This document shows, in pieces, positions 10,106-18,450 of a stretch of 64,000 nucleotides of DNA. The stretch comes from Cupriavidus taiwanensis. Its GTDB lineage: Bacteria > Pseudomonadota > Gammaproteobacteria > Burkholderiales > Burkholderiaceae. The stretch lies in NCBI RefSeq assembly GCF_900249755.1, contig NZ_LT976853.1, positions 3,026,756-3,090,755 of the forward strand, written 5' to 3'. The translations under genes and the position numbers were made by a program. Within the stretch, counting starts at the first letter, position 1; every line of letters begins with the position of its first letter. The notes under the pieces were generated by a model that saw only the letters and a program-made list of their open reading frames with translations, was not told the origin of the DNA and did not search any database.

Positions 10106-11215
10106 ATGCCTATGCAAGCCACCCTCGACGCCTTCCGCGACGCCGTCCTGCAAGCCACCGAAACCCGCTCCGCGCTGCGGCTGCGCGGCGGCGGCAGCAA
10201 GGACTTCTACGGCCAGCCGCCGCAAGGCCAGCTGCTGGACACGCGCGCCTACACCGGCATCGTCGACTACGACCCGGCCGAACTGGTGATCACCGCGCGC
10301 TGCGGCACGCCGCTGGCCGAGATCGAAGCCGCGCTGGCGGAAAAGCGCCAGATGCTGGCGTTCGAGCCGCCCCACTTCGCGCTGCCCGGCCAGCCCGGCG
10401 CTGCGACGCTGGGCGGTGCCGTCGCCACCGGGCTGTCGGGCCCGCGCCGGCAGTCGGTGGGCGCGCTGCGCGACTTCGTGCTGGGCGCGCAACTGATGGA
10501 CGGCCGCGGCGAGGTGATGGACTTCGGCGGCCAGGTGATGAAGAACGTCGCGGGCTACGACGTGTCGCGGCTGCTGGCGGGCTCGCTCGGCACGCTGGGG
10601 CTGATCCTGCAGGTGTCGCTCAAGGTGCTGCCGGCACCGTTCGACGAGGCCACGCTGCGCTTCGAGATGGCGCAGGACCAGGCCATCCGGCAACTGAACC
10701 AGTGGGGCGGCCAGCCGCTGCCGCTGGCGTCTTCGGTGTGGCATGCGGGGGTGCTGCATGTGCGCCTGTCCGGCGCCGGCGCCGCGGTGCGCGCGGCCTG
10801 CGCCAGGCTGGGCGGCGAGCGCGTGGACGCGGCCGCTGCCGCCGCGCTGTGGCAGTCGCTGCGCGAGCAGACCCACCCGTTCTTTGCCCCGGCGCACGCC
10901 GGCCGCGCGTTGTGGCGCCTGGCGGTGCCCCCGGTGGCGGCGCCGCTGGCGCTGCCCGGCGAGCAGCTGGTGGAATGGGGCGGCGGCCAGCGCTGGTGGC
11001 TGCCCGAGGACGGCGCGGCCCGGGCCGACGCCGAAAGCGTGCGCGCGGTGGCGCAGGCCGCCGGCGGCCATGCCACGCTGTTTCGCAACGGCGACAAGTC
11101 GATGGGCGTGTTCACGCCGCTGGCGTCGCCGCTGGCCGCGATCCATCGCCGCCTGAAAGAGACCTTCGACCCGGCCGGCATCTTCAATCCGCAGCGCATG
11201 TACCCCGGGCTCTGA
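10106..11215 (+). CDS. glcE: Glycolate oxidase subunit GlcE
   Basis: GlcE is the smaller FAD-binding subunit of glycolate oxidase. The 369 residues show the PCMH FAD fold in the first half (LRLRGGGSKDFYG, then ATLGGAVATGLSGPRR and the VMKNVAGYDVSRLLAGSLGTLG segment), and a shorter C-terminal half than GlcD, ending in FDPAGIFNPQRMYPG, the usual GlcE ending. It sits 40 bases before glcF on the same strand. A second ATG two codons downstream (10112) could be the true start. Confidence 0.92.
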   Translation: MPMQATLDAFRDAVLQATETRSALRLRGGGSKDFYGQPPQGQLLDTRAYTGIVDYDPAELVITARCGTPLAEIEAALAEKRQMLAFEPPHFALPGQPGAATLGGAVATGLSGPRRQSVGALRDFVLGAQLMDGRGEVMDFGGQVMKNVAGYDVSRLLAGSLGTLGLILQVSLKVLPAPFDEATLRFEMAQDQAIRQLNQWGGQPLPLASSVWHAGVLHVRLSGAGAAVRAACARLGGERVDAAAAAALWQSLREQTHPFFAPAHAGRALWRLAVPPVAAPLALPGEQLVEWGGGQRWWLPEDGAARADAESVRAVAQAAGGHATLFRNGDKSMGVFTPLASPLAAIHRRLKETFDPAGIFNPQRMYPGL

Positions 11216-11255
11216 GCCCGCGCGCCAAGACACCCAGGCACAACTTCCCCACATC

Positions 11256-12509
11256 ATGCAAACGACCCTGGCCGATTTTCTCCGCGACACGCCCGAAGGC
11301 GAGGAAGCCAAATCCATCGTCGGCAAATGCGTGCATTGCGGCTTCTGCACCGCCACCTGCCCCACCTACCAGCTGCTCGGCGATGAACTGGACGGCCCGC
11401 GCGGGCGCATCTACCTGATGAAGCAGGTGCTCGAAGGCCATGCCATCACCGAAAGCACGCGCCTGCACCTGGACCGTTGCCTGACCTGCCGCAACTGCGA
11501 ATCGACCTGCCCGTCCGGCGTGCGCTACGGACGCCTGGTCGACATCGGCCGCAAGCTGGTCGACGACAAGCTCGAAGCCGAAGGCGTGCGCCGCCCCGCC
11601 AGCCAGCGCATCACGCGCTGGGTGCTGCGCGAGGGGCTGACGCGGCCGGCGCTGTTCGGCACCGCGCTGCGGCTGGGCCAGATGGTGCGGCCGATGCTGC
11701 CGGCCGCGCTGCGCAGCAAGGTGCCGGCGCTGTCGCAGGCCGCCGAGCCGGGCACCTGGCCGCGCAACACGCATGCGCGCAAGATGTTGTTGCTCGACGG
11801 TTGCGTGCAGCCGGCAATGTCGCCCAACATCAATGCCGCGACCGCGCGCGTGTTCGACCGTGTCGGCGTACAGCTGGTGGTGGCGCGCGAGGCCGGCTGC
11901 TGCGGCGCGATCCGCTTCCACACCGGCGACCACGATGGCGGCCTCGACAATATGCGCCGCAATATCGACGCCTGGTGGCCGCATGTCGAAGCCGGCGCCG
12001 AGGCCATCGTGATGACCGCGTCGGGCTGCGGCGCGATGGTCAAGGATTACGGCCACCTGCTGCGCAACGACCCCGCCTATGCCGGGCGCGCGCAGCGCAT
12101 CTCGGCGCTGACGCGCGACCTGTCCGAGATCCTGCCCGACTTCGCCGACGACCTGCACGCCGCGGCCGGCGCGGTGCCGCGCGACGGCCGGCGCGTGGCC
12201 TACCACCCGCCGTGCACGCTGCAGCACGGCCAGCAGATCCGCGGCAAAGTCGAGGCGCTCTTGACCGGCCTCGGCGTCGAAGTCAAACTCTGCGCTGACA
12301 GCCACCTGTGCTGCGGCTCGGCGGGCACTTACTCGGTGCTGCAGCCGGAACTGTCCCAGCGCCTGCGCGACGACAAGCTCGCCAAACTGCAGGCGACGCA
12401 GCCCGAAGCCATCGTCTCGGCCAATATCGGCTGCATCTCGCACCTGCAGGGCGGCACCGATACGCCGGTGATGCACTGGATCGAACTGGTCGATCGCATG
12501 CTGGGATAA
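11256..12509 (+). CDS. glcF: Glycolate oxidase iron-sulfur subunit GlcF
   Basis: GlcF carries the iron-sulfur clusters that pass electrons from GlcDE towards the respiratory chain. The 417-residue protein has two CxxCxxCxxxCP ferredoxin motifs, beginning near residues 25 (CVHCGFCTATCP) and 75 (CLTCRNCESTCP), each able to hold a 4Fe-4S cluster. The C-terminal half has two CCG-type domains (GCVQPAMSPN...EAGCCGAIR and YHPPCTLQHG...HLCCGSAGTYS), typical of GlcF and HdrB-like proteins. It completes the glcDEF set and precedes a repeat and the lrgAB pair. Confidence 0.95.
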   Translation: MQTTLADFLRDTPEGEEAKSIVGKCVHCGFCTATCPTYQLLGDELDGPRGRIYLMKQVLEGHAITESTRLHLDRCLTCRNCESTCPSGVRYGRLVDIGRKLVDDKLEAEGVRRPASQRITRWVLREGLTRPALFGTALRLGQMVRPMLPAALRSKVPALSQAAEPGTWPRNTHARKMLLLDGCVQPAMSPNINAATARVFDRVGVQLVVAREAGCCGAIRFHTGDHDGGLDNMRRNIDAWWPHVEAGAEAIVMTASGCGAMVKDYGHLLRNDPAYAGRAQRISALTRDLSEILPDFADDLHAAAGAVPRDGRRVAYHPPCTLQHGQQIRGKVEALLTGLGVEVKLCADSHLCCGSAGTYSVLQPELSQRLRDDKLAKLQATQPEAIVSANIGCISHLQGGTDTPVMHWIELVDRMLG

Positions 12510-12543
12510 GCCCCCCGACCGGAGCAAGGCCCCGTGGTTGTCT

Positions 12544-12569
12544 CCCCTCTCCCGCTTGCGGGAGAGGGG
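12544..12569. repeat. REP-type palindrome, single copy
   Basis: CCCCTCTCCCGC, a TT centre and the perfect complement, 12-bp arms. It fills much of the gap between glcF and the lrgA-like gene and could act as a transcript hairpin between the two. Confidence 0.85.
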
Positions 12570-12596
12570 TGGAAGAGCGCAACCAACCACGCCCCC

Positions 12597-12974
12597 ATGC
12601 TCCAGACCTTTGCCATCCTGTTGGTGTTCCAGTCCGTCGGCGAGGTGATCAGCTACGCGCTGTCCCTGCCCGTGCCCGGCCCCGTGCTCGGCATGATCCT
12701 GCTGTTCGGCTGGCTCGTCTTCGACGACCGGCTGCTGCCCGTGATCCAGGGCACCACCACCGAACTGCTCAAGCACCTGTCGCTGCTGTTCGTGCCGGCC
12801 GGCGTCGGCATCATGGTCCACGCCAACCGCATCGAGGGCGAATGGATGCCGATCCTGGTCGCGCTGGTGGTGTCGACGTGGCTGGCCATCGCCACCACCG
12901 CGGTGGTCACGCGCATGCTGATGCGCAAGCGCGCCGAGGCACCGCCCGCGGATTCCACGGGGGAGCAGGCATGA
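12597..12974 (+). CDS. LrgA/CidA family membrane protein
   Basis: A 125-residue integral membrane protein with about four hydrophobic segments and the family pattern LSLPVPGPVLGMILLF. LrgA/CidA proteins were first described as holin-like modulators of murein hydrolases; related LrgAB pairs have since been shown to transport pyruvate, and the plant relative PLGG1 carries glycolate and glycerate. The ATG at 12597 is chosen because the frame upstream runs through the palindromic repeat. The stop overlaps the lrgB start (ATGATGA). Location right after glcDEF suggests a role in glycolate handling; this is inference. Confidence 0.9.
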   Translation: MLQTFAILLVFQSVGEVISYALSLPVPGPVLGMILLFGWLVFDDRLLPVIQGTTTELLKHLSLLFVPAGVGIMVHANRIEGEWMPILVALVVSTWLAIATTAVVTRMLMRKRAEAPPADSTGEQA

Positions 12975-13696
12975 TGACGCCGCGCCTGAACGAGATCTGG
13001 GTCTACCTTGCCGCCAGCCCGCTGGTGGGGCTGACCGCGACGCTGCTGGCCTATGTGTTCGCCTTCCGCATCTACGAGAAATCGCGCTTCTCGCCGCTGG
13101 CCAACCCGGTGATGATCGCGGTGGCGCTGCTGGTCACGGTGCTGACCGTCACCGGCACGCCCTACAAGACCTACTTCGACGGCGCGCAGTTCGTGCACTT
13201 CCTGCTGGGGCCGGCAACGGTGGCGCTGGCGGTGCCGCTGTACCTGCAGCTGCCCAAGCTGCGCACCCATGTGTTCCCGCTGCTGGCGGGGCTGGTGGCG
13301 GGCTCGGTGGTGGCGGTGGTGGCGGCGGTGGGCATTGCCTGGCTGCTCGGTGCCTCGCCAGAGACGGTGCGCTCGCTCGCGCCCAAGTCGGTGACGATCC
13401 CGATCGCCATGGGCGTGGCCGAGAAGATCGGCGGGCTGCCGTCGCTGACGGCGGTGCTGGTGATGGCCACCGGCATCATCGGCGCGGTCAGCGCGACCGC
13501 GCTGCTGAACCTGCTGCGCATCCGCGACTACAGCGTGCGCGGCTTCGCCACCGGCGTGGCCGCGCACGGCATCGGCACCGCGCGGGCGTTCCAGGTCAAC
13601 CAGGAGGCCGGCGCCTTCGCCGCGCTCGGCATGGGCCTCAACGGCGTGCTGACCGCGATCCTGGTGCCGGTGATGGCGGCGTGGATGCCGCACTGA
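12971..13696 (+). CDS. LrgB/CidB family membrane protein
   Basis: A 241-residue membrane protein with multiple hydrophobic helices, matching LrgB: the segment TPYKTYFDGAQFVHFLLGPATVALAVPLY, the SVTIPIAMGVAEKIGG motif and the GFATGVAAHGIGTARAF motif are family signatures. It overlaps the lrgA-like gene by four bases, which implies translational coupling and a two-subunit complex. The fused plant homologue is a plastid glycolate/glycerate transporter, so a transport role with the upstream glcDEF is attractive. A second in-frame ATG follows immediately at 12974. Confidence 0.92.
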   Translation: MMTPRLNEIWVYLAASPLVGLTATLLAYVFAFRIYEKSRFSPLANPVMIAVALLVTVLTVTGTPYKTYFDGAQFVHFLLGPATVALAVPLYLQLPKLRTHVFPLLAGLVAGSVVAVVAAVGIAWLLGASPETVRSLAPKSVTIPIAMGVAEKIGGLPSLTAVLVMATGIIGAVSATALLNLLRIRDYSVRGFATGVAAHGIGTARAFQVNQEAGAFAALGMGLNGVLTAILVPVMAAWMPH

Positions 13697-13794
13697 GCTG
13701 CCACCCTGACATCCTCCTGACAGCACGCTGTCAGCAGCCCCCGCGCATGATGCGAGCTCCTCATCCCCCCTCATCTGGAACCAAGGAGCCCATC

Positions 13795-14166
13795 ATGAGC
13801 CACCGCCTGATCAACTGGCTGGAAATCCCCGTCGTCGACATGCCCCGCGCCATCGGCTTCTACGAGCAGGTGTTCGACCTCAAGCTGCGCCGCGAGACCA
13901 TGAGCCAGGTCGACATGGCCGTCTTTCCGCACCCCGATCCCGGCGGCGCGCTGGTCGCCGGCGAAGGCTACCGGCCCAGCAACTACTACGGCACGGTGCC
14001 GTACCTGCACGCGCCGGAACTCGATGCGCTGCTGGAGCGCGCCGCGCGCGCCGGCGGCAAGACCGTGTTCGGGCCGCTGCGCCTGCCGGGCGAGATCGGC
14101 CGCATCGCGCATATCACCGACAGCGAGGGCAACCGCATCGGCCTGCACGAGCCGGTGGCCGGATGA
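13795..14166 (+). CDS. VOC (glyoxalase/bleomycin-resistance) superfamily protein
   Basis: A 123-residue single-domain protein of the vicinal oxygen chelate superfamily. The N-terminal INWLEIPVVDMPRAIGFYEQVF and the C-terminal IAHITDSEGNRIGLHEP are the usual paired beta-alpha-beta-beta-beta signatures; GKTVFGP is also typical. Substrate unknown; many small VOC proteins of this type are annotated as glyoxalases without proof. The ribosome binding site AAGGAG lies about 8 bases before the ATG. The gene is followed 22 bases later by a WYL regulator that may control it. Confidence 0.85.
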   Translation: MSHRLINWLEIPVVDMPRAIGFYEQVFDLKLRRETMSQVDMAVFPHPDPGGALVAGEGYRPSNYYGTVPYLHAPELDALLERAARAGGKTVFGPLRLPGEIGRIAHITDSEGNRIGLHEPVAG

Positions 14167-14188
14167 CCCCGATGGCCAACGCTGACCG

Positions 14189-14878
14189 ATGAGCCGCCGC
14201 GCCGACCGCCTGTTCCAGATCGTGCAGGTGCTGCGCGGCCGCCGCCTGACCACGGCGGCGCTGCTGGCGCAGCGGCTCGGGGTCTCGGAACGCACCGTCT
14301 ACCGTGATATCCAGGCGCTGTCGCTGTCGGGCGTGCCGGTCGAGGGCGAGGCCGGCATCGGCTACCGGCTGCGCGCCGACTTCGATGTCCCGCCGCTGAT
14401 GTTCACCGCCATGGAAGTCGAAGCGCTGGTCGCCGGCCTGCGGCTGCTGAAGGCCTGGGGCGGCGGCGCGCTGGCCGCCGCGGCCGATCCCGCGCTGGAA
14501 AAGCTGATGGCCGCGCTGCCGCCGCCGCGCCGGCTGGCGGCGCAACAAAGCCGCGTGTTCGCGCCCGAGTACGTCAACCAGGCGCACGTGCGCGAGGCCT
14601 TCGACGTGGTGCATGGCGCGCTGGGCGAGCAGAAATTGCTGCTGCTCGACTACTGCGACGCGCAGCAGCGCATCACCGAACGCGTGGTGATGCCGCTGGG
14701 GCTGTTCTTCTGGGGCAATGCCTGGCTGCTGGCGGCGTGGTGCACCACGCGCGAGGACTACCGCAGCTTCCGGCTGGACCGCTGCCGCGCCATCCGCATG
14801 CTGGACGACCATTTCCATGAAACGCCCGAGCGCTCGCTCAACGGCTTTTTGCGCGCGGTGCGCGCCAGCGGCACCTAG
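14189..14878 (+). CDS. YafY-type HTH and WYL-domain transcriptional regulator
   Basis: A 229-residue regulator with an N-terminal DeoR-like helix-turn-helix (about 5-55, with TTAALLAQRLGVSERTVYRDIQAL) and a C-terminal WYL domain (LLLLDYCDAQQRITERVVMPLGLFFWGNAWLLAAWC). WYL domains bind ligands, often nucleic acids or small molecules. It is the last gene of the plus-strand run and converges with the glutathione peroxidase gene, six bases away. Its target is likely the VOC gene next to it or itself. Confidence 0.9.
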   Translation: MSRRADRLFQIVQVLRGRRLTTAALLAQRLGVSERTVYRDIQALSLSGVPVEGEAGIGYRLRADFDVPPLMFTAMEVEALVAGLRLLKAWGGGALAAAADPALEKLMAALPPPRRLAAQQSRVFAPEYVNQAHVREAFDVVHGALGEQKLLLLDYCDAQQRITERVVMPLGLFFWGNAWLLAAWCTTREDYRSFRLDRCRAIRMLDDHFHETPERSLNGFLRAVRASGT

Positions 14879-14884
14879 TCCCGC

Positions 14885-15379
14885 TCAGGCGGCCGGATCG
14901 GACAGCAGCATCTCGATATCCGCGCGCAGCTCTTCCGGCTTGGCGGTCGGCGCATAGCGCTTGAACACGGTGCCGTCGCGGCGCAGCAGGAACTTGGTGA
15001 AGTTCCACTTGATGCCCTGGGTACCGAGCACGCCACGCTTTTCCCGGGTCAGCCACTGGTACAGCGGATGGGCGGCGGGGCCGTTGACATCGATCTTGGC
15101 GAACATCGGGAAGCGCACCGCGAAGCGCGTTTCGCAGAACTGCCCGATCTGCTGCGCGTCGCCCGGCTCCTGCTTGCCGAACTGGTTGCACGGGAAGCCC
15201 AGCACCTCCAGGCCGCGCCCGTGGTACTCGTCATAGAGCTTCTGCAGCCCTTCGTACTGCGGGGTGAAGCCGCATTCGCTGGCGGTATTGACGATCAGCA
15301 TCACCTTGCCCTGGAACTGCGACAGCGGCACCGGCTGGCCGGCGAGCGAGCTGGCTTCGAACTGGTAGACATTGCTCAT
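14885..15379 (-). CDS. Glutathione peroxidase family thiol peroxidase
   Basis: This 164-residue protein reduces hydroperoxides. It has the GPx signatures: NTASECGFTPQYEGL with the peroxidatic residue as cysteine (Cys36) rather than selenocysteine, LGFPCNQFGKQEPG, and WNFTKFLL. Cys-type bacterial GPx enzymes often use thioredoxin rather than glutathione. The ATG at 15379 has a good ribosome binding site (GGAG); the frame extends further but without conservation. It follows pilU on the same strand by 54 bases. Confidence 0.94.
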   Translation of the reverse strand: MSNVYQFEASSLAGQPVPLSQFQGKVMLIVNTASECGFTPQYEGLQKLYDEYHGRGLEVLGFPCNQFGKQEPGDAQQIGQFCETRFAVRFPMFAKIDVNGPAAHPLYQWLTREKRGVLGTQGIKWNFTKFLLRRDGTVFKRYAPTAKPEELRADIEMLLSDPAA

Positions 15380-15433
15380 GGCAGGCTCCTGTAGATAGCC
15401 AAGCATACCGCCATGCGCATCGCCGCGCAGCCC

Positions 15434-16573
15434 TCAGATGACATTGAGATGCTCGGTGCCGGCGCCCAGGTCAGCGTCCTTGGCGTGGGTGCTGTGCAGC
15501 TTGATCATCAGGCGCAGGTCGTTGAGCGAGTCGGCGTTGCGCAGCGCATCCTCGTAGGTGATCTTGCCCTCCTCGTACAGGTCGAACAGCGCCTGGTCGA
15601 ACGAGATCATGCCCTGCTCGCGCGACTTCTTGATGACTTCCTTGAGCTCGTGGATCTCGCCCCTGAAGATCAGGTCGGCCACCAGCGGCGTGCCGATCAT
15701 GATCTCGACCGCCGGCACCCGGCCCTTGCGGCCCGCGCGCGGCAGCAGGCGCTGCGAGATCATCGCCTTCAGGTTCAGCGACAGGTCGATCAGCAGCTGC
15801 TGGCGCTTTTCCTCGGGGAAGAAGTTGACCACGCGGTCGATCGCCTGGTTGGCGTTGTTGGCGTGCAGCGTGGCCAGGCACAGGTGGCCGGTCTCGGCGT
15901 ACTGCATCGCGTACTCCATGGTCTCGCGGTCGCGGATCTCGCCGATCAGGATCACGTCGGGCGCCTGGCGCAGCGTGTTCTTCAGCGCCACGTGCCAGGA
16001 TTCGGTATCGATGCCGACCTCGCGCTGCGTGACGATGCAGTTCTGGTGCGCATGCACGTATTCGATCGGGTCCTCGATGGTGATGATATGGCCGTACGAA
16101 TGCGCGTTGCGGTGGTCCAGCATCGCCGCCAGCGTGGTCGACTTGCCCGAGCCGGTGGCGCCGGTCACGATCACCAGCCCGCGCTTGGCCATCACCACGT
16201 CATGCAGCGTCTGCGGCAGGTCCAGGTCGGCCACCGACGGGATGCGGGTGTTGATGGTGCGCACCACCATGCCGGCCTTGCCCTGCTGGATAAACGCCGA
16301 CACGCGGAAGCGCCCGGCCTTGGGCGCGCTGATGGCAAAGTTGCATTCACGGCTGGTGTCGAAGTCCTGCACCTGGCGCTCGTTCATCACCGAGCGCACC
16401 AGGCCCAGCGCCTGGGTCGGGTTCAGCGGCTGCTGCGATACCGGCGTGATCTTGCCGTCGACCTTGATCGCCGGCGGGAAATCCGAAGTGATGAACAGGT
16501 CCGAGCCGCGGTTGCTGACCATCAGCTCGAGCAGGTCGTTGATGTACTTGGCGGCGGATTCGCGGTCGAGCAT
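15434..16573 (-). CDS. pilU: Type IV pilus retraction ATPase PilU
   Basis: PilU is a PilT-like hexameric ATPase that assists pilus retraction and twitching. The 379-residue protein has Walker A GATGSGKST at 138-146, Walker B-like DVILIGEIRD, and the His box GHLCLATLHANNA. The start at 16573 gives the normal length; an upstream in-frame ATG would overlap pilT. It lies 37 bases after pilT, the standard pilT-pilU arrangement. Confidence 0.96.
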   Translation of the reverse strand: MLDRESAAKYINDLLELMVSNRGSDLFITSDFPPAIKVDGKITPVSQQPLNPTQALGLVRSVMNERQVQDFDTSRECNFAISAPKAGRFRVSAFIQQGKAGMVVRTINTRIPSVADLDLPQTLHDVVMAKRGLVIVTGATGSGKSTTLAAMLDHRNAHSYGHIITIEDPIEYVHAHQNCIVTQREVGIDTESWHVALKNTLRQAPDVILIGEIRDRETMEYAMQYAETGHLCLATLHANNANQAIDRVVNFFPEEKRQQLLIDLSLNLKAMISQRLLPRAGRKGRVPAVEIMIGTPLVADLIFRGEIHELKEVIKKSREQGMISFDQALFDLYEEGKITYEDALRNADSLNDLRLMIKLHSTHAKDADLGAGTEHLNVI

Positions 16574-16610
16574 GGCGGTGTCCTGCTTAAGGAAAAGCAA
16601 AGGGAGGGCC

Positions 16611-17654
16611 TCAGCCCATGAACGCGTCCGGATTCTTGGCAATGGCGCGCGCGTCGTTGTAGCTGATGACGCTGCGCTTGATCAGGTCCGACAGGCACTG
16701 GTCCAGCGTCTGCATGCCCAGCCCGCTGCTGGTCTGCATCATCGAGTACATCTGCGCGATCTTGTTCTCGCGGATCAGGTGGCGGATCGCCGGCGTGGCG
16801 ATCATGATCTCGTGCGCGGCGGTGCGGCCGTTGCCGTCGCGGGTCTTCAGCAGCGTCTGCGAGATCACGGCTTCGAGCGATTCCGACAGCATGGTGCGCA
16901 CCATGTCTTTCTCTTCGGGCGGGAACACGTCGACCACGCGGTCGATGGTCTTGGCCGCGGAACTGGTGTGCAGCGTGCCGAAGACCAGGTGGCCGGTCTC
17001 GGCCGCGGTCAGCGCCAGGCGGATGGTTTCGAGGTCGCGCAACTCGCCCACCAGGATCACGTCGGGGTCTTCGCGCAGCGCCGAGCGCAGCGCGTTGGCG
17101 AACGAATGCGTATGCGGCCCCAGCTCGCGCTGGTTGATCAGGCTCTTCTTGGAGCTGTGCACGAATTCGATCGGGTCCTCCACCGTGAGGATGTGGCCCA
17201 TGTCGTTTTCATTGCGATGGTCGACCATCGCCGCCAGCGTGGTCGACTTGCCCGAGCCGGTCGGCCCCGTCACCAGCACCAGCCCGCGCGGCTTCATGCA
17301 CAGGTCGGCAAACACCGCGGGCGCGCGCAGCTCTTCGAGCGTCAGCACCTTGGAGGGAATGGTACGGAACACCGCGGCGGCGCCGCGCTGGGTGTTATAG
17401 GCATTGACGCGGAAGCGCGACAGGCCGGCGATCTCGAACGAGAAATCGATCTCGAGGCGTTCCTCGTAGGCCTTGCGCTGGGTGTCGCTCATGATGTCGT
17501 ACACCATGGCGTGGACATCCTTGTGCGTCATCGAGGCGACGTTGATGCGGCGCATGTCGCCGTGGATCCGCACCATCGGCGGCATGTCCGCGGACAGATG
17601 AAGATCGGACGCCTTGTTCTTGACGGCGAAAGCCAATAGCTGCGCGATGTCCAT
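16611..17654 (-). CDS. pilT: Type IV pilus retraction ATPase PilT
   Basis: PilT powers disassembly of the type IV pilus at the inner membrane, giving twitching motility and DNA uptake. The 347 residues show the N-terminal PAS-like domain, Walker A GPTGSGKST at 130-138, DVILVGELRD, and GHLVFGTLHTSSA, plus the C-terminal AIRHLIRENKIAQMYSMMQ retraction motif. It heads a pilT-pilU pair and is divergent from yggS with a 66-base shared promoter region, the same neighbourhood seen in many proteobacteria. In Ralstonia-type bacteria twitching depends on cell density, which links this gene to the Phc system nearby. Confidence 0.97.
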   Translation of the reverse strand: MDIAQLLAFAVKNKASDLHLSADMPPMVRIHGDMRRINVASMTHKDVHAMVYDIMSDTQRKAYEERLEIDFSFEIAGLSRFRVNAYNTQRGAAAVFRTIPSKVLTLEELRAPAVFADLCMKPRGLVLVTGPTGSGKSTTLAAMVDHRNENDMGHILTVEDPIEFVHSSKKSLINQRELGPHTHSFANALRSALREDPDVILVGELRDLETIRLALTAAETGHLVFGTLHTSSAAKTIDRVVDVFPPEEKDMVRTMLSESLEAVISQTLLKTRDGNGRTAAHEIMIATPAIRHLIRENKIAQMYSMMQTSSGLGMQTLDQCLSDLIKRSVISYNDARAIAKNPDAFMG

Positions 17655-17720
17655 CTATAATGACCCCACCCTGTTTTGTTATCGGTACTTGACGTACCTT
17701 ATATATATGTTCGCCGGATT

Positions 17721-18410
17721 ATGTCTGTGATTGCCGCCAACTTGCAAGCCGTGCGCCAGGGCATTGCGGCGGCAGCACAACAGGCCGGCAGGCAGCCCGC
17801 GGACATCGCCCTGCTGGCCGTTTCCAAGACCGTTTCCCCCGACCGCATAAGGGCCGCATACGCCGCCGGCCAACTCGCTTTCGGCGAGAACTACGTGCAG
17901 GAAGGCATCGACAAGATCGCCGCACTGGCCGACCTGCGCGGCCGCCTGCAATGGCATTTCATCGGCCCGCTGCAAAGCAACAAGACCCGGCCGGTGGCGG
18001 AGCATTTCGACTGGGTCCACACCATCGACCGCCTCAGGATCGCCGAGCGGCTGTCGGCACAGCGCCCGGCCGGCATGGCGGCGCTGCAGGTCTGCATCCA
18101 GGTCAATATCAGCGGCGAAGCCAGCAAGAGCGGCGTCGCCCCGGCAGAGGTTCCGGCGCTGGCGCATGCCGTCGCCGCCCTGCCCCGCCTGCAACTGCGC
18201 GGGCTGATGGCGATTCCCGAGCCCGAGCAAGACCCCGCCGCGCAACGCCGCCCGTTCGCCGCCCTGCGCGCCATGCTGCAGGCGCTGCGCGCCGACGGCC
18301 TGGCGCTCGACACGCTGTCGATGGGCATGTCGGGCGACATGGAAGCCGCCATCGCCGAGGGCGCCACGCTGGTGCGGATCGGCACCGCCATCTTCGGCGC
18401 GCGCGGCTGA
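17721..18410 (+). CDS. yggS: Pyridoxal phosphate homeostasis protein YggS
   Basis: YggS/PLPBP binds pyridoxal 5-phosphate and keeps its free level balanced; it has no known catalytic activity. The 229-residue protein has the fold-type III barrel with the PLP lysine in LLAVSKTVSPDRI near residue 36, FGENYVQEG, WHFIGPLQSNKTRPVAEHF, and the phosphate-binding SMGMSGDMEAAIAEGATLVRIGTAIFG end. It is followed by proC after 40 bases, a widely conserved pair. The ATG at 17721 is preferred over the ATG at 17676, which lies before an AT-rich promoter-like stretch. Confidence 0.95.
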   Translation: MSVIAANLQAVRQGIAAAAQQAGRQPADIALLAVSKTVSPDRIRAAYAAGQLAFGENYVQEGIDKIAALADLRGRLQWHFIGPLQSNKTRPVAEHFDWVHTIDRLRIAERLSAQRPAGMAALQVCIQVNISGEASKSGVAPAEVPALAHAVAALPRLQLRGLMAIPEPEQDPAAQRRPFAALRAMLQALRADGLALDTLSMGMSGDMEAAIAEGATLVRIGTAIFGARG

Positions 18411-18450
18411 GCGCGCGCCAGCCCCACGATTTCTGACCCCGGATATTTTC

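Noticed and set aside
17676-17720. A TTGACG close to a TATATATA run before yggS as a promoter
   Set aside because: The spacing is only about seven bases, far from the 16-18 needed. The region is probably promoter DNA but these two boxes do not pair.
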